Of a stretch of 64,000 nucleotides of DNA, positions 39,348-47,880 are shown one piece after another. The position numbers and the translations under genes were made by a program. Position 1 is the stretch's first letter. Every line of letters begins with the position of its first letter. The notes under the pieces are model-generated. The model searched no databases, was not told the DNA's origin, and saw only the letters and a program-made list of their open reading frames with translations. The stretch covers positions 2,852,001 to 2,916,000 of the forward strand of contig NZ_CP159830.1 of assembly GCF_047730085.1 (NCBI RefSeq), given 5' to 3'. The DNA is from Njordibacter sp937773555 (lineage in GTDB: Bacteria; Pseudomonadota; Gammaproteobacteria; Pseudomonadales; Balneatricaceae).

Positions 39348-41380
39348 AGGTCTGCAAACATGCCTTTGAGTCCGGCCAATGTGGCTTGGCCTTGGGCTAC
39401 GTTTTTCTTAGGATCATCGTCACCTCGCCCTTGCCACTCTAGATCATCTGCAGGCAGTTCATCTAAAAAGCGGCTAGGCGAACACTCTATGAGTTCACCA
39501 TATTGCTTACGCTTACGCGCTAATGTGATGGCTAAAGTGCGTTTGGCTCGGGTGATGCCTACATAGGCCAGACGTCGTTCTTCCTCTACATTGCCCTCAT
39601 CTACTGCATTTCTGTGGGGCAACAACTCTTCTTCCATACCCATTAAAAAAACATGTGGGAACTCTAACCCTTTAGCTGAATGCAGGGTCATCATCTGCAC
39701 CCTATCCGTTTCGTCTTCTTCCTCTTGTCGCTCTAACAAGTCCATCAGCACTAAGCGCGCTACAGCGTCCCCCATATCAGCACTATCGTTTTTCTCTACT
39801 GCTTTTTCTAAGGATGTTTGTAGAGAAGAAATGAGGGTTTCAACATTAGCCATCCGTTTCTCTGCCATTGGCGGGCCACTACTGGTCTGTAACAACCAAT
39901 CTTGATATTCCATGTCACGTACCATTTGCCGCACACTGGCTATTGGGTCTTCCCGTTGAGATTTTTGTGATAGGTGCTCAATCCAGCCACCAAATTCTTT
40001 TACTCTTGTTAAGGCCGCGCCACTTATGAACTGCTCTAACCCAATTTCTTGGCATGACCGAATAAGGCTTTCACCACGCTGGTTGGCATAGTTCACAAGT
40101 TTTTCCAACGTTGCCGCGCCAATTTCCCGCCTTGGGGTATTCACAATTCGTAAAAAGGCGTTGTCGTCTGCAGGGTTTAATAGAATCTTTAGGTAGGCCA
40201 TAATATCCTTCACCTCAGTACGAGAGAAAAAAGATTGCCCGCCGCTCATCTTGTAGGGCACTTTGTAGGACTGTAGTTTTAATTCCATTAACCGAGCTTG
40301 ATGATTACTGCGGTATAAAATGGCAAAGTCTCTAAATTCAGCTTCGTTTTGTAATTGAAATTGCAGTATTTCAGTGGCAATACGTTCTGCTTCTGCATCT
40401 TCGTTGCGACAACTAATCACACGGACAGGGTCGCCAAATGCTTTATCACTCCACAACGCCTTACTGAATTCGTGAGGATTGTTGGCGATAAGTTGGTTGG
40501 CTACTTTTAGAATTCTGCCAGTTGAACGGTAGTTTTGTTCTAGCTTAACCACTTTTAAAGAGGGGAAGTCTGCCTGCAACTCGGCCAAGTTTTCTGGCCT
40601 TGCGCCACGCCATGCATAAATAGATTGGTCGTCATCACCCACCACGGTGAAGTTACTGCGATGTCCCACTAGCTGCTTCACTAATAAATACTGAGAACTA
40701 TTAGTGTCTTGGTATTCGTCTACTAGCAAGTAGCGCACTTTGTTTTGCCACTTTTCTAAAATATCTGGACGAGCCTTAAATAGCTCAACCGGTTGCAGAA
40801 TTAAATCATCGAAATCTACACCATTATAGAGCTTCAGTGTTTTTTGATAAGACTCATAAACCCTAGCCGCTAATGCTTGTTCTGGGCCATTGGCACCAGC
40901 CATAGCTCTAGCTGGGCTAATTAAATCATTTTTCCAATTAGAGATAAGGTGCTGAATCGGCTCACAAGCATCTTCTGCAGCTTCAAATTCTTTATGGGTA
41001 AGGTCTTTTAGCAACGCTAAGACGTCTTGGGAGTCGAAGATGGAAAAACCAGGCTTATAACCCAAAGCATTAACTTCTTTGCGAATAATATTAAGGCCTA
41101 AGTTATGAAAGGTAGACACTGTAAGGCCACGACCTTCTTTGCCTGTCATCAAATTTCCCACTCGTTCTTTCATCTCTCGAGCAGATTTATTGGTGAATGT
41201 TAGGGCAATAATTTGGTGCCCTTTAAGGCCACATTCAGCTATTAGGTAAGCAATTTTTTGGGTAATTACACTGGTTTTACCTGAACCAGCACCGGCTAGC
41301 ACCAGAACGGGTCCAGTAATGGCTTCTAAAGCTTCTTGTTGGCGTGGATTAAGGCGGCTCACAGAATAATAACTCAGCAT
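39344..41380 (-). CDS. rep: ATP-dependent DNA helicase Rep
   Basis: The 678-residue UvrD-family helicase has all superfamily 1 motifs: LNPRQQEALEAITGPVLVLAGAGSGKT (Q-motif and Walker A), FTNKSAREMKERV, STFHNLG, LLVDEYQDTN, VVGDDDQSIYAWRGA, LEQNYRST, VQMMTLHSAKGLEFPHVFL and EEERRLAYVGITRAK. Length and motif sequence fit Rep better than UvrD. It helps replication forks past bound proteins. Convergent overlap with the transporter gene. Confidence 0.96.
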   Translation of the reverse strand: MLSYYSVSRLNPRQQEALEAITGPVLVLAGAGSGKTSVITQKIAYLIAECGLKGHQIIALTFTNKSAREMKERVGNLMTGKEGRGLTVSTFHNLGLNIIRKEVNALGYKPGFSIFDSQDVLALLKDLTHKEFEAAEDACEPIQHLISNWKNDLISPARAMAGANGPEQALAARVYESYQKTLKLYNGVDFDDLILQPVELFKARPDILEKWQNKVRYLLVDEYQDTNSSQYLLVKQLVGHRSNFTVVGDDDQSIYAWRGARPENLAELQADFPSLKVVKLEQNYRSTGRILKVANQLIANNPHEFSKALWSDKAFGDPVRVISCRNEDAEAERIATEILQFQLQNEAEFRDFAILYRSNHQARLMELKLQSYKVPYKMSGGQSFFSRTEVKDIMAYLKILLNPADDNAFLRIVNTPRREIGAATLEKLVNYANQRGESLIRSCQEIGLEQFISGAALTRVKEFGGWIEHLSQKSQREDPIASVRQMVRDMEYQDWLLQTSSGPPMAEKRMANVETLISSLQTSLEKAVEKNDSADMGDAVARLVLMDLLERQEEEDETDRVQMMTLHSAKGLEFPHVFLMGMEEELLPHRNAVDEGNVEEERRLAYVGITRAKRTLAITLARKRKQYGELIECSPSRFLDELPADDLEWQGRGDDDPKKNVAQGQATLAGLKGMFADL

Positions 41381-41434
41381 AAAGGTGTCAAAAATCAGTT
41401 GCGCATTATAGGTGTTTTTTAACTTGGATGCGCC

Positions 41435-42952
41435 CTATATTTGCTGGCTCTTGGTACTCAACATATCTAGCCTTCGGTAACTTAAGGCCTCTAGTAAATG
41501 GTTTTTTTGGATATGATCAACCGCCTCCAAGTCTGCAATTGTGCGTGCCACCCTAAGCACTTTATGAACCCCACGTGGAGAGAGTTTTAAGTTAGCAATA
41601 GCATTTGCTAGCAGCTGTTCATCAGCTGATTTAAGCATGGTATACCCCGTTAACATTGATGCCGAGAGTAGCCCATTGAGCCGGCCAGAGCGTTTAAGTT
41701 GGCGCTCTTGAGCCGTCAAAATACATTGCACAGCCTGGTGCGTGGAGACTCCACCTTTATGGGACATAAGTGCAGCTGCTGAAGGGCGTTGCACTGCAAC
41801 TTGAAGGTCTATGCGGTCAAGCAGTGGGCCTGACAGGCGCTGCAGGTAGTTTGCCACCTTTGTCGGTGTACAGCGACAACTGTTGTGCTCGTCTCCATAG
41901 TAGCCACAAGGGCATGGGTTGGTGGCTGCAATTAATAGAAATTGAGCAGGCAGGGTGCTTTGGTAGGCCGCTCTTGATAAATGGATTTCTCCACTTTCTA
42001 ATGGCTGCCGCAGGCTGTCTAGCACATGGCGTGGAAACTCTGCGAGCTCGTCTAAAAATAAAACGCCATGGTGTGCTTGGCTAATTTCTCCTGCCCTTGG
42101 CACTCGGCCACCACCCACTAAAGACACTGCAGATGCGCTGTGGTGTGGTGCTCGCCAAGGAGCTAGCAGCCATGTCTTTGGATTAAATAAACCCAAGCTG
42201 GAATTAATGGCCCCAAGTTCTAATGCTTGAGCTTCAGTTAGCGGTGCCAATAAGCCGTGCAGACGCTGAGCCAGCATCGTTTTACCAGTGCCAGGTGGTC
42301 CACACATCAATAGATTATGATGCCCAGCTGCAGCAATAATCAAAGCACGTTTAGCTTGCTCTTGGCCACGAACGTCTAACAACTCTGTACTTGGTAACTG
42401 TTCAATAAAGCGATCTGGACGTTTGGGCTGTTGTTGCTTTTCTGGGTAGTGAAGCCACTGACTAAGCTGGTTTAGGTGCGTTGGGCAAAGAACCCGGCTG
42501 GCTTTTGGCATCATCGCTTCTGCGGCATTATCTGGCGCTACTACCATAACTCTGTCGCATCTTTGGCACGCTAATGCAGCGCTCAATATGGCAGGGCAAC
42601 GCCTGAGTTCAGAACTAAGGGCCAGTTCTGCTACAAACTCATACCCCTTAACTTCCTTCACAGGCAGCTGGCCACTAGCCGCCAAAAGCCCAATGGCGAT
42701 AGCCAGATCAAAGCGACCCCCTTCTTTGGGTAAATCTGCAGGGGCAAGGTTTATAGTGATGCGTTTGGCAGGAAACTCAAAGCCAGCATTTATAATAGCG
42801 CTGCGCACGCGGTCTTTGCTTTCTCTTACGGCTGTTTCAGGCAAACCCACTATAGTTAGCGCAGGCAAACCACCACTTAAATGTGTTTCAACCCTCACTA
42901 GGGGGGCTTCTACTCCCACATAAGCGCGGCTATAAGTAAGTGCATAAGACAT
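41435..42952 (-). CDS. comM: YifB/ComM-family Mg-chelatase-like AAA ATPase
   Basis: This 505-residue protein has an N-terminal Lon-like (ChlI) domain (about 20-165; VETHLSGGLPALTIVGLPETAVRESKDRV), a Walker A motif GPPGTGKTML, Walker B GVLFLDELAEF, a zinc-finger-like CPCGYYGDEHNSCRC and the C-terminal SPRGVHKVLRVARTIADLE. ComM is a branch-migration helicase that helps integration of incoming DNA during natural transformation. All motifs are intact. It is transcribed away from the PII gene. Confidence 0.95.
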   Translation of the reverse strand: MSYALTYSRAYVGVEAPLVRVETHLSGGLPALTIVGLPETAVRESKDRVRSAIINAGFEFPAKRITINLAPADLPKEGGRFDLAIAIGLLAASGQLPVKEVKGYEFVAELALSSELRRCPAILSAALACQRCDRVMVVAPDNAAEAMMPKASRVLCPTHLNQLSQWLHYPEKQQQPKRPDRFIEQLPSTELLDVRGQEQAKRALIIAAAGHHNLLMCGPPGTGKTMLAQRLHGLLAPLTEAQALELGAINSSLGLFNPKTWLLAPWRAPHHSASAVSLVGGGRVPRAGEISQAHHGVLFLDELAEFPRHVLDSLRQPLESGEIHLSRAAYQSTLPAQFLLIAATNPCPCGYYGDEHNSCRCTPTKVANYLQRLSGPLLDRIDLQVAVQRPSAAALMSHKGGVSTHQAVQCILTAQERQLKRSGRLNGLLSASMLTGYTMLKSADEQLLANAIANLKLSPRGVHKVLRVARTIADLEAVDHIQKNHLLEALSYRRLDMLSTKSQQI

Positions 42953-43137
42953 GGCCTTTTCCTTGGCAGGCTGCTACTAACAATAAGTCTAGCAGGTGAT
43001 TGCCATGTTGTACTGACACTGCGCCCTGCATGCCCCAATTGAGTGCGCAAAAGTCTCATCATTGCGCCACTTTAGAGCTTACCAACAGATGAAACAGGCA
43101 AATAGTGGTTATTTGGCCATTTTTTGGCTAATAAAGT

Positions 43138-43153
43138 TGGCACAATCCCTGCA
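43138..43153 (+). promoter_or_regulatory. Sigma-54 promoter of the PII gene
   Basis: TTGGCACAATCCCTGCA fits the -24/-12 consensus (GG and GC at the required spacing). Transcription would start near 43164, about 45 bases before the PII start codon. It implies control by NtrC and expression under nitrogen shortage. The remaining gap upstream to comM (about 180 bases) shows only vague NtrC-like TGCGC units. Confidence 0.8.
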
Positions 43154-43209
43154 AAGTCCTATGCTAGGCGATACGCCATTTATAAATTATTAGTGCAAAG
43201 GAACTCCCA

Positions 43210-43548
43210 ATGAAATTGGTTAGCGCAATCATTAAACCGTTTAAATTAGATGATGTTCGAGAAGCTCTTTCGGATATGGGCGTACAAGGCGTCACTGTTA
43301 CTGAGGTGAAGGGCTTTGGCCGTCAAAAAGGCCACACTGAACTTTACCGTGGTGCTGAATATGTGGTCGATTTTTTACCTAAAGTGAAAATTGAAGCGGC
43401 CGTAGATGATGATCTGGTTGATCAAGTTATAGAAGCTATTAGCAATTCTGCCAATACGGGGAAAATTGGTGATGGCAAAATTTTTGTAGTCAACCTTGAG
43501 CAAGCTATTCGTATTCGCACAGGCGAAACAGGCCCAGAAGCGCTATAA
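43210..43548 (+). CDS. glnK: Nitrogen regulatory PII protein (GlnK/GlnB)
   Basis: The 112-residue protein opens with MKLVSAIIKPFKLDDVREAL and has the T-loop with uridylylation site Tyr51 (TELYRGAEYVVDFLPKVKIE) and the C-loop end GKIGDGKIFVVNLEQAIRIRTGE. PII senses 2-oxoglutarate and ATP/ADP and controls ammonium uptake, glutamine synthetase adenylylation and NtrB. The sigma-54 promoter and the sequence favour GlnK, yet no amtB follows; dsbB is next after 200 bases. GlnB is the alternative name. Confidence 0.93.
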   Translation: MKLVSAIIKPFKLDDVREALSDMGVQGVTVTEVKGFGRQKGHTELYRGAEYVVDFLPKVKIEAAVDDDLVDQVIEAISNSANTGKIGDGKIFVVNLEQAIRIRTGETGPEAL

Positions 43549-43753
43549 AAGGAATTTTATTGCGCTAAAACCCTCATGTTTTTCATTATTTATAGCGCTT
43601 AAAAGTGTGTAGGGTTTAATGATTCCTATTTATCTTGTATATTAACTTATTAAACTTGTTGTAGATTAAAGTGTATTCACCTGAAGTAGCTTTGGAAAAC
43701 ATTAGAGAATAACTTAGGATCGGCTGCAACATAACAAGAGTTGACGAATCATC

Positions 43754-44260
43754 ATGAAATACGCTGGTTTCCGAGGGGAGTTTATCCTTGGCTTAGTCGC
43801 TTGTGCGGCAGTCTTAGGAGTTGCTTTATATATGGAATTTGCCATGGGCTTAGACCCATGCATGCTATGCATGAGTCAACGTTTCGTCTACTTGGCCATT
43901 GCCTTTGTTTTCATGATGGCAGCCTTGCATAACCCCTATTTTGGTGGTCACAAGCGTTACGGTTTTTTACTTTTTGTACTTAGTTTAGTGGGCATGGCGC
44001 TCGCAACTCGCCAACTTTACTTACAAAGCCTGCCAGCAGATCTGGTTCCCGCTTGTGGCCCAGGCTTTAGCTATATGGTTGATGCATTTCCATTTACCGA
44101 AGTTTTAATCACCATGATTAAAGGTTCAGGGTCTTGTGCAGAAGTACAGTGGAGCTTTTTAGGGTTATCCATTGCGGGGTGGAGCTTGGTATTATTTGCG
44201 ATGCTAGCACTTTATTGCTTACGCTTGACCATAGTTCGTACAAAAATTTTACTGGTTTAA
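43754..44260 (+). CDS. dsbB: Disulfide bond formation protein B
   Basis: This 168-residue inner-membrane protein has four helices. The quinone-linked cysteine pair Cys36-Met-Leu-Cys39 lies at the first periplasmic loop (GLDPCMLCMSQR), and the DsbA-reacting pair is Cys101 and Cys128. It reoxidises DsbA and passes electrons to ubiquinone. The gene ends with a 4-base overlap with the convergent pgpA gene. An ORF starting 13 bases earlier in another frame is spurious. Confidence 0.95.
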   Translation: MKYAGFRGEFILGLVACAAVLGVALYMEFAMGLDPCMLCMSQRFVYLAIAFVFMMAALHNPYFGGHKRYGFLLFVLSLVGMALATRQLYLQSLPADLVPACGPGFSYMVDAFPFTEVLITMIKGSGSCAEVQWSFLGLSIAGWSLVLFAMLALYCLRLTIVRTKILLV

Positions 44261-44733
44261 AGCCACCACGCCAAGCCTTGTAGAACCAAGGCTGCCATTA
44301 CCCCAGCAATCACATCGTCTAGCATGATGCCAAGGCCACCTGATATTTTTTTGTCTATCCAACTGATAGGCCATGGCTTAATAATGTCGAAAAAACGAAA
44401 CAGCACAAACCCAACTAACACCCATATCCAGCCTACTGGTGCTGCGATCATGGTAATCCAAAAACCTACAAACTCATCCCAAACAATGCCACCATGATCA
44501 TGCACTCCTAAATCTTCTGCTGTTTTACCACATAGATAAATACCCATGACACTGGTGACTAGAATCATCAGTAAATAGTAATCCAAACTTAATTGCGATA
44601 AGGGCCAATAAAATAAAACGGCAGCTATAGTACCAAAGGTACCTGGGGCTTTTGGTGCAGCACCACTGCCAAAACCAAAAGCTAACAAGTGCACTGGGTT
44701 TAACCAATTGGGTTTTACATTAACTGCTTTCAT
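44257..44733 (-). CDS. pgpA: Phosphatidylglycerophosphatase A
   Basis: The 158-residue protein begins after a short tail with HLLAFGFGSGAAPKAPGTFGTIAAV, contains DHGGIVWDEFVGFWI with the acidic active-site residues and RFFDIIKPWPISWIDKKISGGLGIMLDDVIAGV, all typical of PgpA. It dephosphorylates phosphatidylglycerophosphate to phosphatidylglycerol at the membrane. It is last gene of the ribD-ribBA-ribH-nusB-thiL-pgpA run, a classic gammaproteobacterial order. Confidence 0.96.
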   Translation of the reverse strand: MKAVNVKPNWLNPVHLLAFGFGSGAAPKAPGTFGTIAAVLFYWPLSQLSLDYYLLMILVTSVMGIYLCGKTAEDLGVHDHGGIVWDEFVGFWITMIAAPVGWIWVLVGFVLFRFFDIIKPWPISWIDKKISGGLGIMLDDVIAGVMAALVLQGLAWWL

Positions 44734-44744
44734 GGCGCAATTCC

Positions 44745-45701
44745 TTAAAAATGTTGGTAGCCTTGAGGGGGCGTAAACGGGCCTTCGTCGCCATGCCAGA
44801 CCCTACAACCCAACTCAGCACTGGTATGGCCAATTACTGTAAGAGGAATACTGTGGGACTTTGAGTAGGCTTGTGCATCGTCGATAAGACACGCTGGTAA
44901 GGTAAAGCAAAGCTCAAAATCCTCTCCCCCACTAAGCGCATAGTCACGTGCCTGACTTACTGAGACATGGGCAAGCAATTCATCAGACAAGGGCAAATTT
45001 TGTGTATTTAGATCTGCACCACAACCACTGGCTGTAAGAATATGACCTAAGTCCTGCACTAGACCATCTGAGATATCTAAGCAGGCCGTTGCCTTGCGCC
45101 TTAACCACTGACCAAGAGCTATGCGGGGAGTTGGGTTCCAATACCGCTTACTCAAAGGATCTGCGCCACTACGTTGCCTCTGCATCAACTGCAACCCAGC
45201 TGCTGAGTCACCCAAGGTACCAGACACCATAATAACGTCGCCTATTTGAGCACCACTGCGGGTTATCGCCTGGCCAACAGGTACATAACCCATCGCATGG
45301 ATACTGATACTTAACGGCCCTTTGGTGGTATCACCACCGGCTAAACTAATAGCACATGACTGGGCTTGGGCAGCCAAACCTTCACTAAAACTGTTAACCC
45401 ACAATGTAGTTGCACTAGGCATAGTGATGCACAGATTGAACCACGCAGGAGTAGCTCCCATTGCGGCTAGGTCGCTAACACTGGCAGCCAAACACCGCTG
45501 TGCTATTTGATTAGCAGCCATATCGGCAAAAAAGTGCACGCCCGAGACAAAGGTGTCGCTGCTAATGGCTAATTGGTGTTTAAAGGGGATTTGGAGTAAA
45601 GCACAATCATCTCCTGGACCAAGGGCCATAGGCAGCCCAGGTCGAAGTTCTGGGCGGTTAAAGTAGCGTTTGATTAGATCAAATTCGCCCATGGTCGTCA
45701 T
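44745..45701 (-). CDS. thiL: Thiamine-monophosphate kinase
   Basis: The 318-residue protein shows GEFDLIKRYF, the ATP/Mg site GPGDDCALL, SSDTFVSGVHF, NLCITMP, GGDTTKGPLSISIHAMG, KATACLDISDGLVQDLGHI and SGGEDFELCFT, the ThiL signature set. It phosphorylates thiamine monophosphate to thiamine diphosphate. The start may be ATG 45701, right after the nusB stop, or ATG 45692; neither has a strong ribosome site, so translation is probably coupled to nusB. Confidence 0.96.
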   Translation of the reverse strand: MTTMGEFDLIKRYFNRPELRPGLPMALGPGDDCALLQIPFKHQLAISSDTFVSGVHFFADMAANQIAQRCLAASVSDLAAMGATPAWFNLCITMPSATTLWVNSFSEGLAAQAQSCAISLAGGDTTKGPLSISIHAMGYVPVGQAITRSGAQIGDVIMVSGTLGDSAAGLQLMQRQRSGADPLSKRYWNPTPRIALGQWLRRKATACLDISDGLVQDLGHILTASGCGADLNTQNLPLSDELLAHVSVSQARDYALSGGEDFELCFTLPACLIDDAQAYSKSHSIPLTVIGHTSAELGCRVWHGDEGPFTPPQGYQHF

Positions 45702-45710
45702 AGACTGTAA

Positions 45711-46172
45711 CTAGCGAGCGCTAGTATTTTGTTTTGCGGCAATTTCTACCGAACGATGGTTTAGTGCAACCTTGTCTAAAATACTGTTAACGTACTTGTG
45801 CCCATCGGTGGCGCCAAATACTTTACCCAGCTCAATGCATTCGTTGATGACAACACGGTAAGGCACCGTCACTGAATCACTTAATTCATAAGCGCCCATA
45901 CGCAATACGTTAAGCTCAATTGGGTCTAAGTCGCTTAGCTTACGATCTAAGAATTCTTCAATCATTACATCAAGGCTTTCTCGTTGTGCGGCAACACCAC
46001 GCAAAAGTTGACCAAACATGCGTTTGTCTGCATGTTTAAAGTCTTGGTCAACTAAAAATTCAGCCTGCACATCCACAGCGCTCGCACCACTCATATGCAT
46101 TTGATACAAAGCCTGGAGAGCTAATTCTCTGGCTGCACGACGACGGTCTGGACGACCTTTATTTGCGCTCAT
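45711..46172 (-). CDS. nusB: Transcription antitermination factor NusB
   Basis: The 153-residue helical protein contains RRRAARELALQALYQMHMSG at the RNA-binding N-terminus and the conserved LDPIELNVLRMGAYEL...VPYRVVINECIELGKVFGATDGHKYVNSILDKVA. It works in the rRNA antitermination complex with NusE (S10). It directly follows ribH without a gap. Confidence 0.97.
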   Translation of the reverse strand: MSANKGRPDRRRAARELALQALYQMHMSGASAVDVQAEFLVDQDFKHADKRMFGQLLRGVAAQRESLDVMIEEFLDRKLSDLDPIELNVLRMGAYELSDSVTVPYRVVINECIELGKVFGATDGHKYVNSILDKVALNHRSVEIAAKQNTSAR

Positions 46173-46646
46173 TTATGCCTCTAACTGACGTAACAAGCTA
46201 ACCATTTCAAGAGCAGACATGGCCGCCTCTTCGCCTTTGTTACCGGCTTTTGTGCCACAGCGCTCAATAGCTTGCTCTATAGAGTTAACCGTTAATACAC
46301 CGTTTGCAACCGGGATACCGTGATCCATACCTACCTTGGAAATACCAGAAGAGGCTTCACCCGACACGTATTCAAAATGAGGCGTGCCGCCACGGATCAC
46401 TGCACCAAGGGCAATAATCGCGTCATCCTTGCCTTGTTGGGCAATCTTTTGCGCCACAAGTGGGATTTCAAAAGCACCAGGCACTCGCACAACACGGATC
46501 TTATCCGCGTCAACACCATGGCGCTTTAGCGTGTCTAGAGCGCCTTCAACAAGGCTCTCTACTACAAATGCATTAAAACGGCCAACAACAAGAGTGTAGT
46601 GGCCATTGGCATCGTTAAAACGACCTTCAATGTGTGTTACAGACAT
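46173..46646 (-). CDS. ribH: 6,7-dimethyl-8-ribityllumazine synthase
   Basis: The 157-residue protein shows VVGRFNAFVVESLVEGALDTL, VRVPGAFEIPLVAQKIA, ALGAVIRGGTPHFEYVSGEASSGI with the catalytic His, PVANGVLTVNSIEQAIERCG and NKGEEAAMSALEM. It makes the riboflavin precursor lumazine from the pyrimidine and the butanone phosphate produced by RibD and RibBA, encoded next to it. Confidence 0.97.
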   Translation of the reverse strand: MSVTHIEGRFNDANGHYTLVVGRFNAFVVESLVEGALDTLKRHGVDADKIRVVRVPGAFEIPLVAQKIAQQGKDDAIIALGAVIRGGTPHFEYVSGEASSGISKVGMDHGIPVANGVLTVNSIEQAIERCGTKAGNKGEEAAMSALEMVSLLRQLEA

Positions 46647-46661
46647 ATATTTTCCTTACAA

Positions 46662-47813
46662 TTATCGTGCAGCAGCCACTTGTTGGTTGCAGTCGATGTA
46701 TTCTTCAATTTCTAAATCAAAACCAGAAATGGCATTGAATTTCATTTCTTGGCTCAAAAGACGCATTTTACCAACCCCTAAGTCCCGTAAAATTTGTGAC
46801 CCAGTTCCTACATTTAAGTATGCACCAGAGCCGTCTGTGTTGAACTGCTTAGGAACAGCCGTTTCAAAAAAAGCATCTATGCTGCCCTGTAGATTACGAT
46901 CATCAGCTTGACCCAACAACACTAAAACACCTTGGCCCTCTTCGGCAATACGCTCAAGGCAAGAATCAATGGTCCACTTGGGTGTAGACGGCACTGCACC
47001 CACTAGGTCTCGCAACACATCGGCCATGTGCACCCGAACAATAGTAGAGTCTTGTGGCGTAATGTTACCCATGGTCAGTGCAACATGAGTTCCACCGTAA
47101 ATACTGTCTTCGTATGTGTGCAGGCTAAACTCTCCATGGCGAGTAGGCAGAGTATGGTGGCTCACTTTGGTAATAGTCTTTTCATTTAAATTACGAAAGT
47201 GAATTAGATCTGCAATAGTACCAATTTTTAAATCATGTTCCACTGCGAATTTCATCAAGTCATCACGGCGTGCCATAGTGCCATCATCGTTCATAATTTC
47301 AACAATAGTGGCTGCTGGGCTATAGCCAGCAAGACGAGCTAAATCGCACCCTGCTTCTGTATGACCTGCACGGGTTAATACACCACCTTCTTTTGCCATT
47401 AATGGAAATACATGCCCGGGTTGAACAATGTCTTCTGGCTTAACATCTCCTGCCACCGCTGTGCGTATAGTATACGCTCGGTCTGCAGCAGAAATACCTG
47501 TGGTCACCCCTTCGGCAGCTTCAATAGACACAGTAAAGTTGGTTTCGTAGGCAGCGCCGTTACTCTTAACCATCAAGGGCAAATCAAGTTTTTCACAATG
47601 CTCTCGAGATAAAGTGAGGCAAATAAGACCACGGGCATGCTTGGCCATAAAGTTAATATCTTCTGGCCGAACCTGCTCCGCCACCATAACAAGGTCACCT
47701 TCGTTTTCACGATCTTCATCATCCATCAGGATGATCATTTTGCCTTGTCGTAGGTCTTCGATGAGTTCGACTGAGGTGTTCATGTTCATGTGATAACCCA
47801 TGCTTAAATACAA
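46662..47813 (-). CDS. ribBA: RibB with degenerate GTP cyclohydrolase II domain (RibBX-like)
   Basis: The 383-residue protein has an N-terminal 3,4-dihydroxy-2-butanone-4-phosphate synthase domain with DDEDRENEGDLVMVAEQ, YTIRTAVAG and RAGHTEAGCDLARLAG, all intact. The C-terminal half (about 215-375) has the fold-level look of GTP cyclohydrolase II, but the zinc site (normally Cys-x10-Cys-x-Cys after RVHSEC) is absent; here it reads IVRVHMADVLRDLVGA. The enzyme probably has only the RibB activity and another RibA exists elsewhere. The start is uncertain among four ATGs between 47813 and 47783. Confidence 0.93.
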   Translation of the reverse strand: MYLSMGYHMNMNTSVELIEDLRQGKMIILMDDEDRENEGDLVMVAEQVRPEDINFMAKHARGLICLTLSREHCEKLDLPLMVKSNGAAYETNFTVSIEAAEGVTTGISAADRAYTIRTAVAGDVKPEDIVQPGHVFPLMAKEGGVLTRAGHTEAGCDLARLAGYSPAATIVEIMNDDGTMARRDDLMKFAVEHDLKIGTIADLIHFRNLNEKTITKVSHHTLPTRHGEFSLHTYEDSIYGGTHVALTMGNITPQDSTIVRVHMADVLRDLVGAVPSTPKWTIDSCLERIAEEGQGVLVLLGQADDRNLQGSIDAFFETAVPKQFNTDGSGAYLNVGTGSQILRDLGVGKMRLLSQEMKFNAISGFDLEIEEYIDCNQQVAAAR

Positions 47814-47880
47814 GGCCTACCCAAAGAAGCTGTGGGTAGGCAATTTAGCGAGCTATTGTGCCAGATTTCGTTGGCAGTGG

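Noticed and set aside
47814..47880. FMN riboswitch before ribBA
   Set aside because: The ribD-ribBA gap is only 67 bases and shows none of the conserved riboswitch elements.
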